A stretch of 64,000 bases of DNA, from contig CAVNZM010000004.1 in the NCBI GenBank assembly GCA_963693365.1, positions 11,904,001-11,968,000 of the forward strand, written 5' to 3'. Made by a program: the position numbers and the translations under genes. The stretch's first letter is position 1, and each line of letters starts with the position of its first letter. This document shows positions 16,577-28,777 of the stretch, one piece after another. The notes below the pieces were generated by a model. That model was not told the origin of the DNA. It made no database searches and was given only the letters and a program-made list of their open reading frames with translations. Source of the stretch: Amoebidium appalachense (lineage: Eukaryota; Ichthyosporea).

Positions 16577-18189
16577 ACACACACGCACGCACACACACAC
16601 ACACACACACACCTTCGCCCTTTCTGATGCCAGTGAAGCCTGTTCGGAGACGTATGCTTGCAGTGCGCTCTGTGTCAAACCCTGCATCCAAACGGGCACG
16701 ATGATCACCAGATAAGCCACTGTTCAATTCCAGTACACATAATAAAATGCACTCTCAAACAATGAAATAACAGACAACTCTAGGACCGAGGCATGCACAC
16801 TAATGACGACATTCTAGGCATGGCTAGGGGAATAATCACACCCAAACCACAGCAGCAGTGACATACGTAAGAGCTCCCCTTGCATCATTGATCTTTACAC
16901 ACTTTCCTTATATGGGTGATCTGATCGGACTGGTTCGATACTTTCCTAATATGGGTAATCCAATCGGACTGGTTTCGATCTAAGCTAAAAATAAAGACGT
17001 ACGATTCACGAAGCACGAACGAAACTCTAAACAAACACACCGCCCAAGTGCACAGAGTGGGCATGAAATTCGTACCTGGGTAGGGCCTGAAGGGAGCATT
17101 GTGGAGCTAAGGGTGTGGTTGCGAGGTCTCTGTGCCGGGGCACCTGGCCTGACCAGTGGGTGGGCATGGACTTGGGTATGCTTCTGCTGCTGCCTCCTCT
17201 CCATTAGCTGCGTTACCGCTGCAGGGCAAGTCGGGTGTTAGAAATAAAGGAAAAATGGATGGGGGTTTGTGTTGTGTGTGTGAGGGTGTGGTATTGCTTG
17301 GTGCATTTTTAGCCTATCGAAGCATGCCGGATGTCTGCATTGTACCTGCAAGTGAAGTCACTGGTGCAGACATGCTGCAAAGGCGTGTGCACGTGTTTGT
17401 GTGTACAAGCCCCAATGCATCATGAACAGTGAAAGTCGCGGGAGGGAGAGGGGGAGGGCCCGGGGACCAGGGGGAAGGGGGGGTGGGGGGACAGATGCAG
17501 TATTTAAGACTGCCGATATATCAATTTAAGGACATAAATGCATTGTGTCTAATAGGCTGGTGGAGGGGTGGTTACCCTGCTGGCCGCCTACAAAGTCCGG
17601 ATGGTTGGTGTTGATGTATGCCAGCTCCATGCCGATCAAGTTCTCAATCATGCCTAGGGTGGGCTCCAACCGGCTGTCACAGCACACCCTTATCAGTGAG
17701 TAACCACCCTTCACAGCCCCATGATACACGCAGATGTGTCAAAAGGAAGACCCCCCCCCCCCCCCCCCCCCCTCATCCAGCAGCATTTCCCGGCCTTGGC
17801 CTCTACTGCATTTGAGCTTCCCACTTCCCACTTCACTAAACTTCCATATCCCTACATACAAATACCAGCCTTTTCTTATCCCCCCCCCCCCCCCCAAAAA
17901 AAAAAATAAAATAAAAAATAAATTAAAAAATCAATAAAATAAAACAAAAATAGATAAAACCTTTTCAAAGACCTTGGCCTATCGTGCTATTCTTGAAACT
18001 CCTAGCACGGTGCCCCTCTTCCTCCCGATTCTCTTTTAACACACATGCCTTCACTTTTCCTCTACACCCAACCACGGACACATGTTACCAACCCTATGTT
18101 GTTAAACAGGTGCATTCTGTTGCTCGAGAACATTATGGATCGGCGCAGATATAATCAAAAGAAAGTGCAGTTAAGTACGGCTGAGTTAT

Positions 18190-18277
<88 letters not shown>

Positions 18278-18301
18278 GGAAAGCAGTGGAAGGAAGAAAG
18301 G

Positions 18302-18353
<52 letters not shown>

Positions 18354-18776
18354 TGTTTTCTTTGCGCTCCGTGGGAGGGAGGGAGTGAGGGACGGAGGGA
18401 CGGAGGAGGGGAGTGAGTGAATGAGGGAGAGAGGGAGGGATGAAGGGAGGGAGGGGGGAGGGAGTGAGTGTGCGAGTGAGGGAAGAGGGTGGGAGGGAGG
18501 GAGGGAGGGAGAGCGAGAGCTGGATTCACAGAGGATCAAGTACCTATTCAGCAACTCTGTAATGGCCTCTGTGATTTGTTTCCTCAAAACACCAAACCGT
18601 GTCAGCTCATTCTGTTGATGTTGACCACATTAGTAAGAAAATGAACACTACAAACCGGGGCAGTAACATACGAATACATTCGTCCCGTGTGGTCCAACAC
18701 TAATCGATTGCATCCCCCCCCCCCCCCCCCCCTGAAATAATGGGTTGGGGGAGGAAGGGAGGGTGGGTGGGTGGGT

Positions 18777-18809
<33 letters not shown>

Positions 18810-18909
18810 GTCCACCCCTATCCCCAACAAACACATCCACAAAAACATATACGTACTGCATACAAAACAGCCCCCCCCCCCCCCCCCCCCCCCCCCCCAC
18901 AGAAAAAAA

Positions 18910-18958
<49 letters not shown>

Positions 18959-19278
18959 ACCCACCCACCCACCCACCCACCCACCCACACCCACACCCAA
19001 ACACACACCCATGCACACACACCATTGCCTCACACTGGGAGGCTATCCTCAGCAGCTCGGCATGGACCATCTCTGCACAGCGCTGGGAGGGGTCTGCCAA
19101 CCGCTGGATCTGCCGCTTGACAAGCAGCTCAAACGATACCTCGGGAACAAAAAGAGCCCGCCGTGCACCCTGTGTGTGTGGGGGGGCGGTGGGTTACAAC
19201 CAACTACTTGGATGTGGGGAGAGACACATACTCGCACGCACACACACATGCACACACACATGTGCGCGCGCGGGCACA

Positions 19279-19351
<73 letters not shown>

Positions 19352-21661
19352 CCCCCTCAAAATAAATAAATAAAGAAGATTTTCATGATCGCAGGGACAC
19401 ACACACACACCCAGCACACATCCAAAACCAACACAAACCAGAGGTACAGAGAGTAAACGCCACACTATGTTAGCGACCTAAATGGACAGCAGAAATATAT
19501 ATCAATCTCATTTTCTCATCAGCTCACATTACCCCTCTTCCAAAAACAAAGGGCACTCACGGTAGCATTTCTAATGGCTGTGCGAATATCTTGCACTGTC
19601 AACCCATCCAGCGCATCTGCGTTTTCCAGTGTGCGCCCATATGTCTCGTGGAAGATGTAGCTGATGCGTGCCCCTCCACTCCTGTGTCACCAACCACAGA
19701 CACCAGAAAACTAATTAAAAATTGCATTACGAAGCTACGGGTTGGTGGTGGTGGCTGCAGAGGTGAAAACAGGGCAGGTGGTGGTTGTGGTGGTGGCGGT
19801 GTGTGGGGAGACAAGGGTGGGGATGTGGGAGGAGGAGGGAAGGGGGAAGTTTCAGGGCTGAAAGTCGTTTGTAAATCGTGGAGGGTGTTGCTGCAGGGTG
19901 TTGGTTGTGGTGCCGCATGGTTTGAAAAGGAAGAAATTGGTATGGGCAAGAGAGAACCGTATCCAATTGATGGATGCAAAGCTGTCATCAAATACACAGA
20001 AACGACATGTGCCAACTGCTTATAAGATTCAGTGGAAGTCATCTTCGAAAATGGCAAAAATAATCGGACAGGGGTGATGGTTGGTGGTGCAAGTCTGGTT
20101 GAGTGTGTGATGGTGTGTACAGTTGGTTGTGAGAGCTCGGGCATGTGCACATTAAGTGGTGTGTGTGTGTGTGCGTGTGCGTGCGTGCGTGCGTGTGCGT
20201 GTGTCTGTGTGTGTGCGCGCGCGTGTGTGTATGTGCGCGCGAGTGCAAGCAATTGCACAATGGCTTAAAGGACACCTACAGCTCCGAGGTAGCCAGATCC
20301 CTAGCAGTGCCATCAATGATCTGGCAGTAGGTGGCTGCAACCTTGGTCAGCACCTGCAATAGCAGCCCAGACTGCAGGAACCCATGTGTTAGTCTCATTA
20401 CAACATGGCAAAAACACATAACATTCCTGAGTAACTAAAACTCTATCCAACATCAGCGTGCACAATCAACTACACATTCCCACCTACGTCTCAGTCTCTT
20501 GGTGCTTTTTTAGTGAAGTGAATTGCCACATGATGACAATCAGACATGTGCAGTGACGTGGCATGGATGGGATGTTGAATGGAAAGTGCTAAGACCGGTG
20601 ATCGTTTGTCCCTCCTGCCCCTATGTAAACTCGGTGGGTGAAACGCGATGTAAAGGCACAAAATTCTTGTATAAACACTTCATAAAACCACAACTACTCC
20701 GAGCACGGGCCACTACAATCATGGTTACAACGTCTCTGGCATACTCCCAGTACTCTGCAGCTGCCCCAAAAAGGAAATGGGGGTAATGCATACCTTGTCC
20801 ACATTCTCGGTAGCTGGGTCCCCATACAGGGCCAGCTGCTGTTGCTGTAATACCCGATATGTTAGTCATAACCCCATTAATCCCCCCCCCCCCCCCCCCC
20901 CCCCCCCTCCAAAACCCACCCTCTTCTTTCCCCACTCTTGCCCTCTCATTGTTCCCTGCCTACCCACACGCCTTTGACCTCTGTGGCACATATTTCACTG
21001 CAACATTTATTCCACTGCAATTCCAATGAAGGCACAACAGCAAGGGCACCCCCGGCTTACAAAATCCCCCCCCCCCCCCCCCCCTCCTCTCGGGGTGGGT
21101 GTCGCAGCCCTAACCCCATACCCCCATTTCCTCTCTGCATTGCAATACATGCACACATATACCCGCATGCACATACCACATACAACCTAACATACATGCA
21201 TAGTCGTGAGCACGTGTGTGTGGGCGATCATAATCAGGGGGCAGGGAGCAGGGCAGCATTGGGCAGATGGTGTTGTTACCTTAGCTGCGAGCATGGCACT
21301 TATTCTGTGCCTCAGTTCGGGTAGACACTCCTTGATGTGGTGCATGAGAAGCTGTAGGAAAAAACCCCAGTCACACAGGCGATAGTCAAGATATCGAACT
21401 CAATTTGATACGACCACAATGAAACACATGCAGAAGAAAACATCGGCTACAGTGCAGCATAGAAACATGGAAGCTTGGGGAAATATAAATGGAAAACGTT
21501 AAAATCAGAGACCCCTATAGTAGTAGCAGTTATGTGGCGTGGCACAGGGAACACACATGTATGTCCGACTGTGTATAGCTGCCACACCAACCACACGTAT
21601 AAATTGCCCCCCCCTCCCCCCTCCCCCCCCCCCTTTTTTTTTTTTTCTTCTTTTCTTTTCT

Positions 21662-21701
<40 letters not shown>

Positions 21702-24391
21702 AGGTAGTGCCATGCAACCACGCCCACCTTATTCAATGTCTTGGCCAGATACGTCGTGCCCGATCTAGCAGCCACCTGTGCATACACCGGGTGTGATCGG
21801 AAATAGAGCTCTTCGGCCTCCCGTGCCTTCTGCACGCTAACCTTTTCTCGGATGTCCTGTATGGAATATTAGCGTCAAAGGCCAGAGAATAAAAGAAAAC
21901 AATCCACTTATTGGTGTGGTGGCAGCAGCAGCATGCGCACGCGCGCACGCGTGTGTTGTAGGCAGGGTTGGTGTTGGGGGTGGAGGTGGGGGTGCAGAGG
22001 GGAGGGGAGGGGAGGGGAGGTGAGGGTGGGGTGGGGGGAAGGGGGGGCAGGGGGTAGGGAGGAGGAGGGGGGGGGGGGGGGGGGGGGGGGAAGGGGGGAA
22101 TAGACAGAGTATCTCAATGACACACGGTGGCGTCAACAAATAACGTGCAAGAGCACAATGCAAGGGCCAAGGAGTGATGGTGGTGGTGGTGGTGGTGGTG
22201 GTGGTGGTGGTGGTGTGTGTGTGTGTGCGTAGTTGTGGTTGTGTCTGTGTGTCTGTGTGTGTGTGTGGTGGTGGTGGTGGTGGTGGTGGTGGTGGGGGGG
22301 GGGGGGGGGGGGGGGGGAGAGGAGGAGGGGAGGGGGAGTCACCTGTTGACTCCTGTTTACGACACCGATAAAGCCCAGCTTCACAGGGACCACACGGCCA
22401 CTGAGCACGTCCATAGCATCGGTCCCTGCACAAACAAAGTTTAGGAAGAGGCGCACGAGCCTGCAAATGACATCCCCCCCCCCCCCCCCCCCCCCCCTTC
22501 TCCCCGCCCCCAACCACACACACCAAAAAAAAAAAAAGACACACAGACGCCACCACCACCACCAATTCCCCAAACACAGACTCACATACACCCACCCACC
22601 CACCCACATAATCATAATGATGATGGTGGTAATGATAATGACAAAAACCAAAGCAGATAACTAAAAAGAAAGAGAGGAAAGCATAGAAGCCACCCAGCCC
22701 TCAGGCAGCACCAGGGTAGGGATATCAGTCCGACTCCGGATCCTGTGCCTTAACAAGAGTGTGACTCGACCCGTTCAAACTTATCCGGTTGTGATCGTCA
22801 ATAAAACTCCCTTGCGAATCCGAGCCGTCAACCCATCCCTCCTATGATAATCCTATTGCTCCACCCTTGCTCTCAATATATATTTAATTCTCCCCTATTT
22901 AAGGGAGGGAGAGAGAGGAGGAAAAATAAAAAATAAAAAAAGGAAAAAGTAACCAAGAAGCAAGTGCATTAGTTAAAGTTTGTGTGTGCAAGTGGATGTT
23001 GACCAGATCTGTCGGTTCACATCTGTCTCTTTACCCCCGGTGTTAAAAGATGGGTAACGTATAAGTACACCCAACTTTGAGGCGCTCAGCTTTTTTTTTC
23101 CCCGACACGCAACGGGCCACTTCTATTAGTAGAAAAGTTGCCTTTCATAGTGAAGAGCGCGCACATATAATTTTTTTGCGGTGTTTATGTCTGTTTGATT
23201 AATGTTTACTATAAGCGATCATCAAGGGGTAGCGTGGTCTAAACTAAGTTACCCATCTCGCAACTAAATTACCCATCACATTAGAGACTTTGGGCGGCAG
23301 CGGCGGCATCAGTTGAATTGCCTTGGCAGCCGCGAATCCAGATTTGGCCAAAAAGCTGCCCGCTGAAGTGGAAAAAGTTGTCGCATTGCATAATTTATTT
23401 ATACGATACCTTATTTTCTTGGTGCGCCTTAGTATTATAATGCATTTGCTGTACTCATAGAAAGTTTCAGCTCTCTAAGACAATTTTAACTGTATAAATT
23501 TGTTGTTCTTTGTCGAGGGAACATGAGTAATTTAGTAAGTTACCCATACTAATTGAGCGATTCTTGAAGAAATTCCCGGGATAGGAGATGGGTAACTTAG
23601 TATAACACCATCCCGACACCGGGGTTACACATATTCTTTACATACAACACAACAAAGAGCAAACGAAAAGCAAGAGCAGCACCCACCCTGATCCATCAGA
23701 TCCAGCTTTGTGCAAACACCAATGGTGCGGTTTCCTTCCGGGTCGGCCATGCGTGCAACCTTCAGAGCATCGCTGTTTGCAATGTCTGTGTTGGCTGGTG
23801 TGACTGCTAGGATGATGCAATTTGGATTCTGAAGAGGGTTAAACACACATGTCAGCAGCTGGTGTATAACCCCCCCCCCCCCCCCCCTCCCCCTCCCCCC
23901 TCAACCCTCCTCTCCCCCCCCAACTCACCCACCCACGCACACACACACACGGTCCCTTAGCCTCCGTTCAATGTCCCAGAAAGGGACAACAACGAAACGG
24001 GAGATTACCTAAAATAACCCAGCTAAATCGAACTGGACCATTAAAACCTCCACCCATACTCCTCCATCTCCAACCCCCCCCCCCCCCCCCCCAATCCTGT
24101 CTGCCAACCACGGTCACAAAAGAAACAACCCCCCCCCCCCTCCAGCAAGAGACAGGGGAAGTGGAAGGGGGAGGTGGGTAGGAAGCAAGGAAAGGGAGCG
24201 GCAGAGGAGGAGGGGCGCACGGAGGGTGGCATGCATTACATAGACCAAAATAGTGACCACAAATCTTACATGACCATCGAGAAGTGCAAAGATCAAATCA
24301 CACCGAGTTTGCACACATAAACCCTAAGTCCATGCTCCCACGCGCGGGGAGAGGGGGGAGGGGGGGGGAGGGCTTGGGATACGCGGTGTCC

Positions 24392-24429
<38 letters not shown>

Positions 24430-25014
24430 CCTGCGTGCTCTTTTGGTTGAAGTTGAGTCATAACACATGTTGCGGCCAATGCAACTATATGAGAGCCCCC
24501 CCTCCCCCCCCCCCCCCCCCCCCTCCCCCCCCCCCCCGATGCAGGCCCAGCCATATCCGGGCACCACCACACACCGACCGCAATTTTCAACTACCGTATC
24601 AAGAAGATGCTCACCAGGTAAGCAACACACGGAAGAAGAAGCCAAGGTCCCACCATGCACACATGATCGCACACGACCCAAAGGCAAACAAGACCACACA
24701 GCATATACTTGCCTGGATGTATGCAAATACAAGGTCCTGGATTTGTTTCTCAATGTCCTCTGGCTGGTCACCAACAGGCACCTGTCACCCAAAAAACACG
24801 TTATTCCAGCTCTTTCCTTCCCCCCCCCCCCCCCCCCCCGGAAATGCACATGCACACACGCTCACCTTCTCTGAAGATCAATGGGTACCCAGCACATCAA
24901 GAGATTGGCAAAAGGATGTGACACAAGACAGGAAGACAGCTAAGACAACAACATGCAACACTTCAGCCCGTTGGATGCCCTTTCTTATTCTTTCGTTCTT
25001 TCTTTGTTTCTTTC

Positions 25015-25046
<32 letters not shown>

Positions 25047-25499
25047 TTTTTTTTTTTTTTTTTGGGGGGGGGGGGGGGGGTAATATGTGGCACATAGCAT
25101 AGAATCAGAGCAGACAAACAGCAAAGATGCAGTATAAGCATGGAGCATAGGTGTAGGGGAAGGAAGTCGGTCATATGTGGAGATATACAACTCGAGAAAA
25201 TACCTTTGTGATTCCGGGAAGGTCCACCAGAGTGAGATTCAGCACGTTAGGGCTGTAGATCTTGAGGTTGATGGGCACATTGCTGATGCCTTTGTTGTGA
25301 CCAGACAGCCGGTCTGCATGAGCCCACAGTACACACCGGATAAGCCAGAGTCGTAACGTGCTGTTTTTTGACTCTACGTTTGTACCCACCCACCCACCCC
25401 CTTCCCCTAACTCATTTCCACACCTGTGTACCCTATTCTGACCATTATACTGCCCCAACAAGTAACTGGACACCCCAACCAAACACCAAACCATGAACC

Positions 25500-25532
<33 letters not shown>

Positions 25533-25950
25533 GGCCCAAGCCCCCAAACACACATACACCGGCTTCTCGGTTAAGCACCGTTTAGGCTGTCACGACCATC
25601 TATAGCTTGGGCGAGCCCTGTTTATGCTAACACATCCACATATAGCGTGCTATACATCGACCTATGACCACAAATTGCAATACACCATGTACACAAGCAC
25701 ACACACATAGACAAGACTCACACACACACACACATGCGCGCACACACAAGTACAAACAGACACATGCACACACACACGCAAGCGCGGGCACACACACACA
25801 CACACACAAAAAAAAAAAAAAAATCAAGCGCATGCACACAAATACACACACACACGCACACACACACAAGCACGTGCACGCGCACACACGCGCACACACC
25901 ACACCCACACGGAGATATCACTCCCCCCCCCCTCCCCCTCCCCTCCCTTC

Positions 25951-25981
<31 letters not shown>

Positions 25982-26410
25982 AAAACAAACAAAAACACCC
26001 ATAAAAAACAAATAAAATAATAGAAAGAACATCAAGCCTTCGTATTCCACGTCTGAAAACCAGATAGACATGATGGTTAATGACTGCAATTACCTGTTTC
26101 CCGGATAATCTCCTGGCAAATCTCGTCGAAGTCATAGAACTTCTTTCCTGCGCAGTGCAAGAACTCGCCATATTCAGCAAAACCACCTGCCGAAGTTCCC
26201 ACTGGTCAGAACAAGGTGCCCAAAAGAAATTATAGTTCACAGAGGCCACACGTGCATAAAGCCATTTGACCAAGTCCTATGGCCATCAAGTTGCCACTTC
26301 TCAGCCTCCCCCCCACACACATGGACACGGGCACACACGGACACACCGGCACCAGTCGTTATTTTCCGAACACTTCCCCTTGATGTATAGCCTCAATTCT
26401 CATAATTTAT

Positions 26411-26458
<48 letters not shown>

Positions 26459-26627
26459 TTTTTTTCCCCTCCACGTCCTCCACAGCTTCAAACCGAGGTC
26501 CTGCTAGAGTTGAAGCAAGTGTCTTGCAACAATCAAGGCACCGAGACAACGAGAGTAAGGGAAAGGTGGTAAAATCAGCACGACCAGGCACACAAGTGCC
26601 CCAACAGTTGCGCAGCCAGAACAGGCA

Positions 26628-26680
<53 letters not shown>

Positions 26681-27313
26681 CACGCACGCATGCACACACA
26701 CAGCGTGAAGCAGGCACATGATGGATCCCTCCTACACACCTTTGGCATCCCTGTTCACAAGCTGGAGCACCAGCGGCCGACGAGTAACTATGCCTGTGCC
26801 ACGGGGAAGAAAATCACGACCGACCAGGCTCTCCAAAACGGAGCTCTGCAGAGCACAGCAGTCAAAACATGGGGCCGCGCAGATAGAAAGCTACCAGCTT
26901 CCATACACCTGCAAATTGACTACATACCAAGCACCTTCCGAACTTATTAACACCCATGGTGGACCAGCTTATGACCTGCAAAGGACTACTAGGCAGTATT
27001 GGATTCCCATAAATCTGGATGGCCCAGGGGTTGGTGAGGATCGTAACTCTTCACAAGATGCCCACCGCACAAAGGAAGCGTGAAACTGCTCCTCACAGCT
27101 ACCGGCCCCCCCAAAAAACCTTAAGCGATTCGAAACTGCTGAAACATGTGTGTGTGGCATATGTGTGTGTGTGGGTGTGTGTGTGTGTGTGGGGGGGGGG
27201 GGTTGGAGAGGTTTTGGCCAAGCCATGTTAAGCCACAATAAAAGCAGAGATGAACAGAAGAGGGAAGGAAGGGCACAAGGTAGATGGGAGAGAGCAGTGT
27301 TGTGTGTGTGTGT

Positions 27314-27347
<34 letters not shown>

Positions 27348-27539
27348 TGGCCTGAGGAAGCCGGAGGAGGAGGTCGGGTCTGCCAGGCTTGATGTTCACC
27401 AAACATGAATGTTCAAAAACCGCACCTTGCCACTGCTCTGCGAGCCCACCACTGCTATTTGCGGCAGCTGCAGCGACTCCGCTCCGATGGTATTGAAAAC
27501 ATCCTGGAGCTTGTTAATTACTGGAATAAGCTGCTCCAT
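12310..27539 (-). CDS. DNM1L: Dynamin-related GTPase of the Drp1/DNM1L (mitochondrial and peroxisomal fission) type
   Basis: Complete 22-exon gene, 711 aa, all joins in phase. Exons (high to low): 27539-27426, 26845-26740, 26186-26094, 25313-25204, 24781-24713, 23828-23687, 22425-22343, 21856-21728, 21351-21280, 20844-20794, 20353-20280, 19681-19561, 19169-19023, 18611-18544, 17673-17576, 17218-17076, 16681-16613, 15420-15301, 14710-14653, 14161-14046, 13009-12941, 12393-12310. The start [17 protein letters not shown] is diagnostic of Drp1. GTPase motifs are intact: G1 GSQSSGKS (32-39), G2 Thr59, G3 DLPG (135-138), G4 TKLD (204-207), then VVNRSQ. The stalk follows, then a variable linker (about 493-620) with no PH domain and no proline-rich tail. 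The GTPase effector domain follows ([19 protein letters not shown]; end [14 protein letters not shown]). It would self-assemble on mitochondria and constrict membranes. Some stretches ([19 protein letters not shown]) resemble plant/algal DRP3. The acceptor of the 15420 exon is least certain. Confidence 0.95.
12782..12884 (-). repeat. Dispersed ~105-bp repeat, copy 1 (dynamin intron)
   Basis: In minus-strand sense it starts GAGGATGGGCTCTGCTTATT and ends near TTGACGCATTC, followed by a homopolymer that is C in that orientation. It matches copies at 44591, 45030, 62048 and 63794. It lies in the last dynamin intron in the gene's own orientation. Confidence 0.85.
13010..13580. repeat. Compound microsatellite block in dynamin intron 20
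   Basis: GGC/GGT triplets, (GT)n, poly-T, long G-rich blocks (13111-13220) and a (GT)n run (13366-13416), all within the intron between the exons at 14046-14161 and 12941-13009. Open frames here are repeat translations. Confidence 0.85.
13644..13872. mobile_element. MITE with ~48-bp terminal inverted repeats and TA target duplication
   Basis: The left arm begins TAGGGTCAACCTGTTAGATC and the right arm, reverse-complemented, begins TAGGGTCAAACCTTTAGATC. Both continue for about 48 bp (…TTAAATCGTGA…) with roughly eight mismatches. If the outer TA is the target duplication, the element is GGGTCAA…TTGACCC, about 225 bp, the pattern of Tc1/mariner-type non-autonomous elements. It has no coding potential and sits in dynamin intron 20. 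Confidence 0.75.
16385..16612. repeat. (GCAC)n and (CA)n array
   Basis: About 70 bp of pure CACG tetranucleotide (16421-16493) followed by (CA)n to 16612. It ends exactly at the donor side of the 23-residue dynamin exon 16613-16681, so on the coding strand the intron opens with (GT)n, which supplies the GT donor itself. Confidence 0.9.
16900..16979. repeat. Two-copy tandem repeat, ~39-bp unit
   Basis: ACTTTCCTTATATGGGTGAT… is followed directly by a second copy ACTTTCCTAATATGGGTAAT…, each ending in ATCGGACTGGTTTCGAT with one or two changes. It lies in a dynamin intron. Confidence 0.8.
18193..18352. repeat. Poly-G, (GA)n and (GT)n compound repeat
   Basis: About 30 G, then (GA)n of about 48 bp, a short unique segment, then (GT)n of about 50 bp, in the dynamin intron between exons 18544-18611 and 17576-17673. 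Confidence 0.9.
18710..19020. repeat. Alternating poly-C, GGGT, poly-G and CA/CCCA blocks
   Basis: Poly-C (18714-18732), (GGGT)n running into poly-G (18765-18809), a second poly-C (18870-18899), then (CA)n and (CCCA)n up to about 19020. The last block abuts the donor of dynamin exon 19023-19169. Complementary G and C runs about 60 bp apart could pair into a hairpin in the pre-mRNA. Confidence 0.9.
19273..19350. repeat. (CA)n microsatellite in dynamin intron
   Basis: Pure CA run of about 76 bp, about 100 bp beyond the acceptor of the exon ending at 19169. Confidence 0.9.
22170..22322. repeat. (GGT)n, (GT)n and poly-G compound repeat
   Basis: GGT triplets, GT dinucleotides, a second GGT run and a G run, lying directly against the donor of dynamin exon 22343-22425. 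Confidence 0.9.
24711..24712 (-). other. Non-canonical GC donor of dynamin intron 5
   Basis: The exon ends …TACATCCAG and the intron begins GCAAGTAT, the textbook GC-AG donor context. Using the next GT would add 4 nt and break the reading frame into the exon starting NPNCIILAV. Every other dynamin intron uses GT. Confidence 0.85.
26413..26458. repeat. 46-nt C homopolymer
   Basis: Uninterrupted C run in dynamin intron 2; on the coding strand it reads as poly-G downstream of exon 26740-26845. Confidence 0.9.
26631..26678. repeat. (CA)n microsatellite in dynamin intron 2
   Basis: About 48 bp of CA followed by CACGCATG repeats, 60 bp inside the intron from the exon coding for the G2 region. Confidence 0.9.
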
Positions 27540-27880
27540 GATGCCTCTCGTCCGACCGAAAGAATTATGTCAAAACCACTTGAACCGAAGCAGCCTGCTG
27601 ACTTTGGCTCCTACTTATTTACACGGTGCTGGGACAGGAACCCTGTCAGCTTAATTATTCTAAAGTATAACACTTCTAGTCCTTGGCTTTAGCAGAAAAC
27701 ATATAGCTCAATATATGTATGAGGTTAGTTTTTCTTTTTTTCGAGCGTATTATATGGGTTCACGCCAGCCAAGAGCTGCCAACGTTCCGTCCGTCGGACT
27801 CGAAGGTCCAAGCTTGACGGCACCTGGCCTCCGGATCCACTGAAAAATGACGAAACATGTGCCAGTCAGCCTGCTGTTTG

Positions 27881-27908
27881 ATTGGCCAAGAGCGCTTCAC
27901 TGACGTCA
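27881..27908 (-). promoter_or_regulatory. CCAAT box and CRE upstream of the dynamin start
   Basis: On the minus strand a CCAAT box (27885-27881) and a perfect palindromic CRE, TGACGTCA (27901-27908), lie about 340-370 bp upstream of the dynamin ATG at 27539. The two sites are 15 bp apart. No TATA box is evident, as expected for a housekeeping promoter. It could also serve a divergent plus-strand transcript, for which I see no credible gene. Confidence 0.45.
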
Positions 27909-28777
27909 TCACATCATATCCCAGCCCTACAGAAAGCTTTTCAATGGCCAAAGTTTTGAGAAGAGAAGAGAGAACGTCGCGAGACCTTGGTTGGAGATGT
28001 GATGCTCCTGAGGGAAAGAACAGTAAAGGTTGTTGTTGTTGTAACGCATGGAGTAATTGTAGTGACTGCATAGAAAAAATTTGGTCGGTACCGTTACCCA
28101 CCTGCACGTGCACCTAAGGCTGGTACACGGTCATGAACCAGTGACTGAAGCATGGTACTCTAAATATGACCTCCAGGTTTTCAATTGAACGAGTTTCTTT
28201 GCTGTATACTTAAGCAAGCAAACATTTAAATAAAGAAAGACAGCATCTTACAGATATCACATTCTCACATCAACAATATTTCCAGACTCCATGGGAACAC
28301 CGCCACCCATAACGTGCTTCCATTTTCAATTGAATCCAGAAACACTAGGTCACCCAAGTTCCAACACTACGTGGGCAGTGGAAGTTGTTAATGAATGAAG
28401 AGCTCATCATGGTGTACCCCACCGATGTGCATCTCGTACCTAGCGCCCTATGAATATACTGTAAAGCTTTGACCAATAGAAATAATAATACAGACAGAAG
28501 CAGGGTCGATGCTGTGGTTGTTTTAACTAGTCGTGATCAAAGCTAATGTTTTTGTTCCCGATGGGAATGTTATGTACACCTGAAGAACACCACGATGGCC
28601 TTAACCTTAAAAATTACAGACCTAAATTTTGGCAAAAGAGAGTGGAGCTTTGTTGCGAGTTGATATTCTACATAACTGCTACTTTACCGAATCAAACAAA
28701 CTCGTGGCAAGACCCACATGCACAGTCAGCGTCATCCTTCCAGAAACCTGGTTTTCAATATTGGCCAAAAAAGAGAA

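Noticed and set aside
27760-28117. Overlapping plus- and minus-strand frames upstream of the dynamin as a divergent gene
   Set aside because: Neither has a recognisable domain or splice support, and the plus frame ends in Cys/Thr low complexity; the region reads better as promoter.
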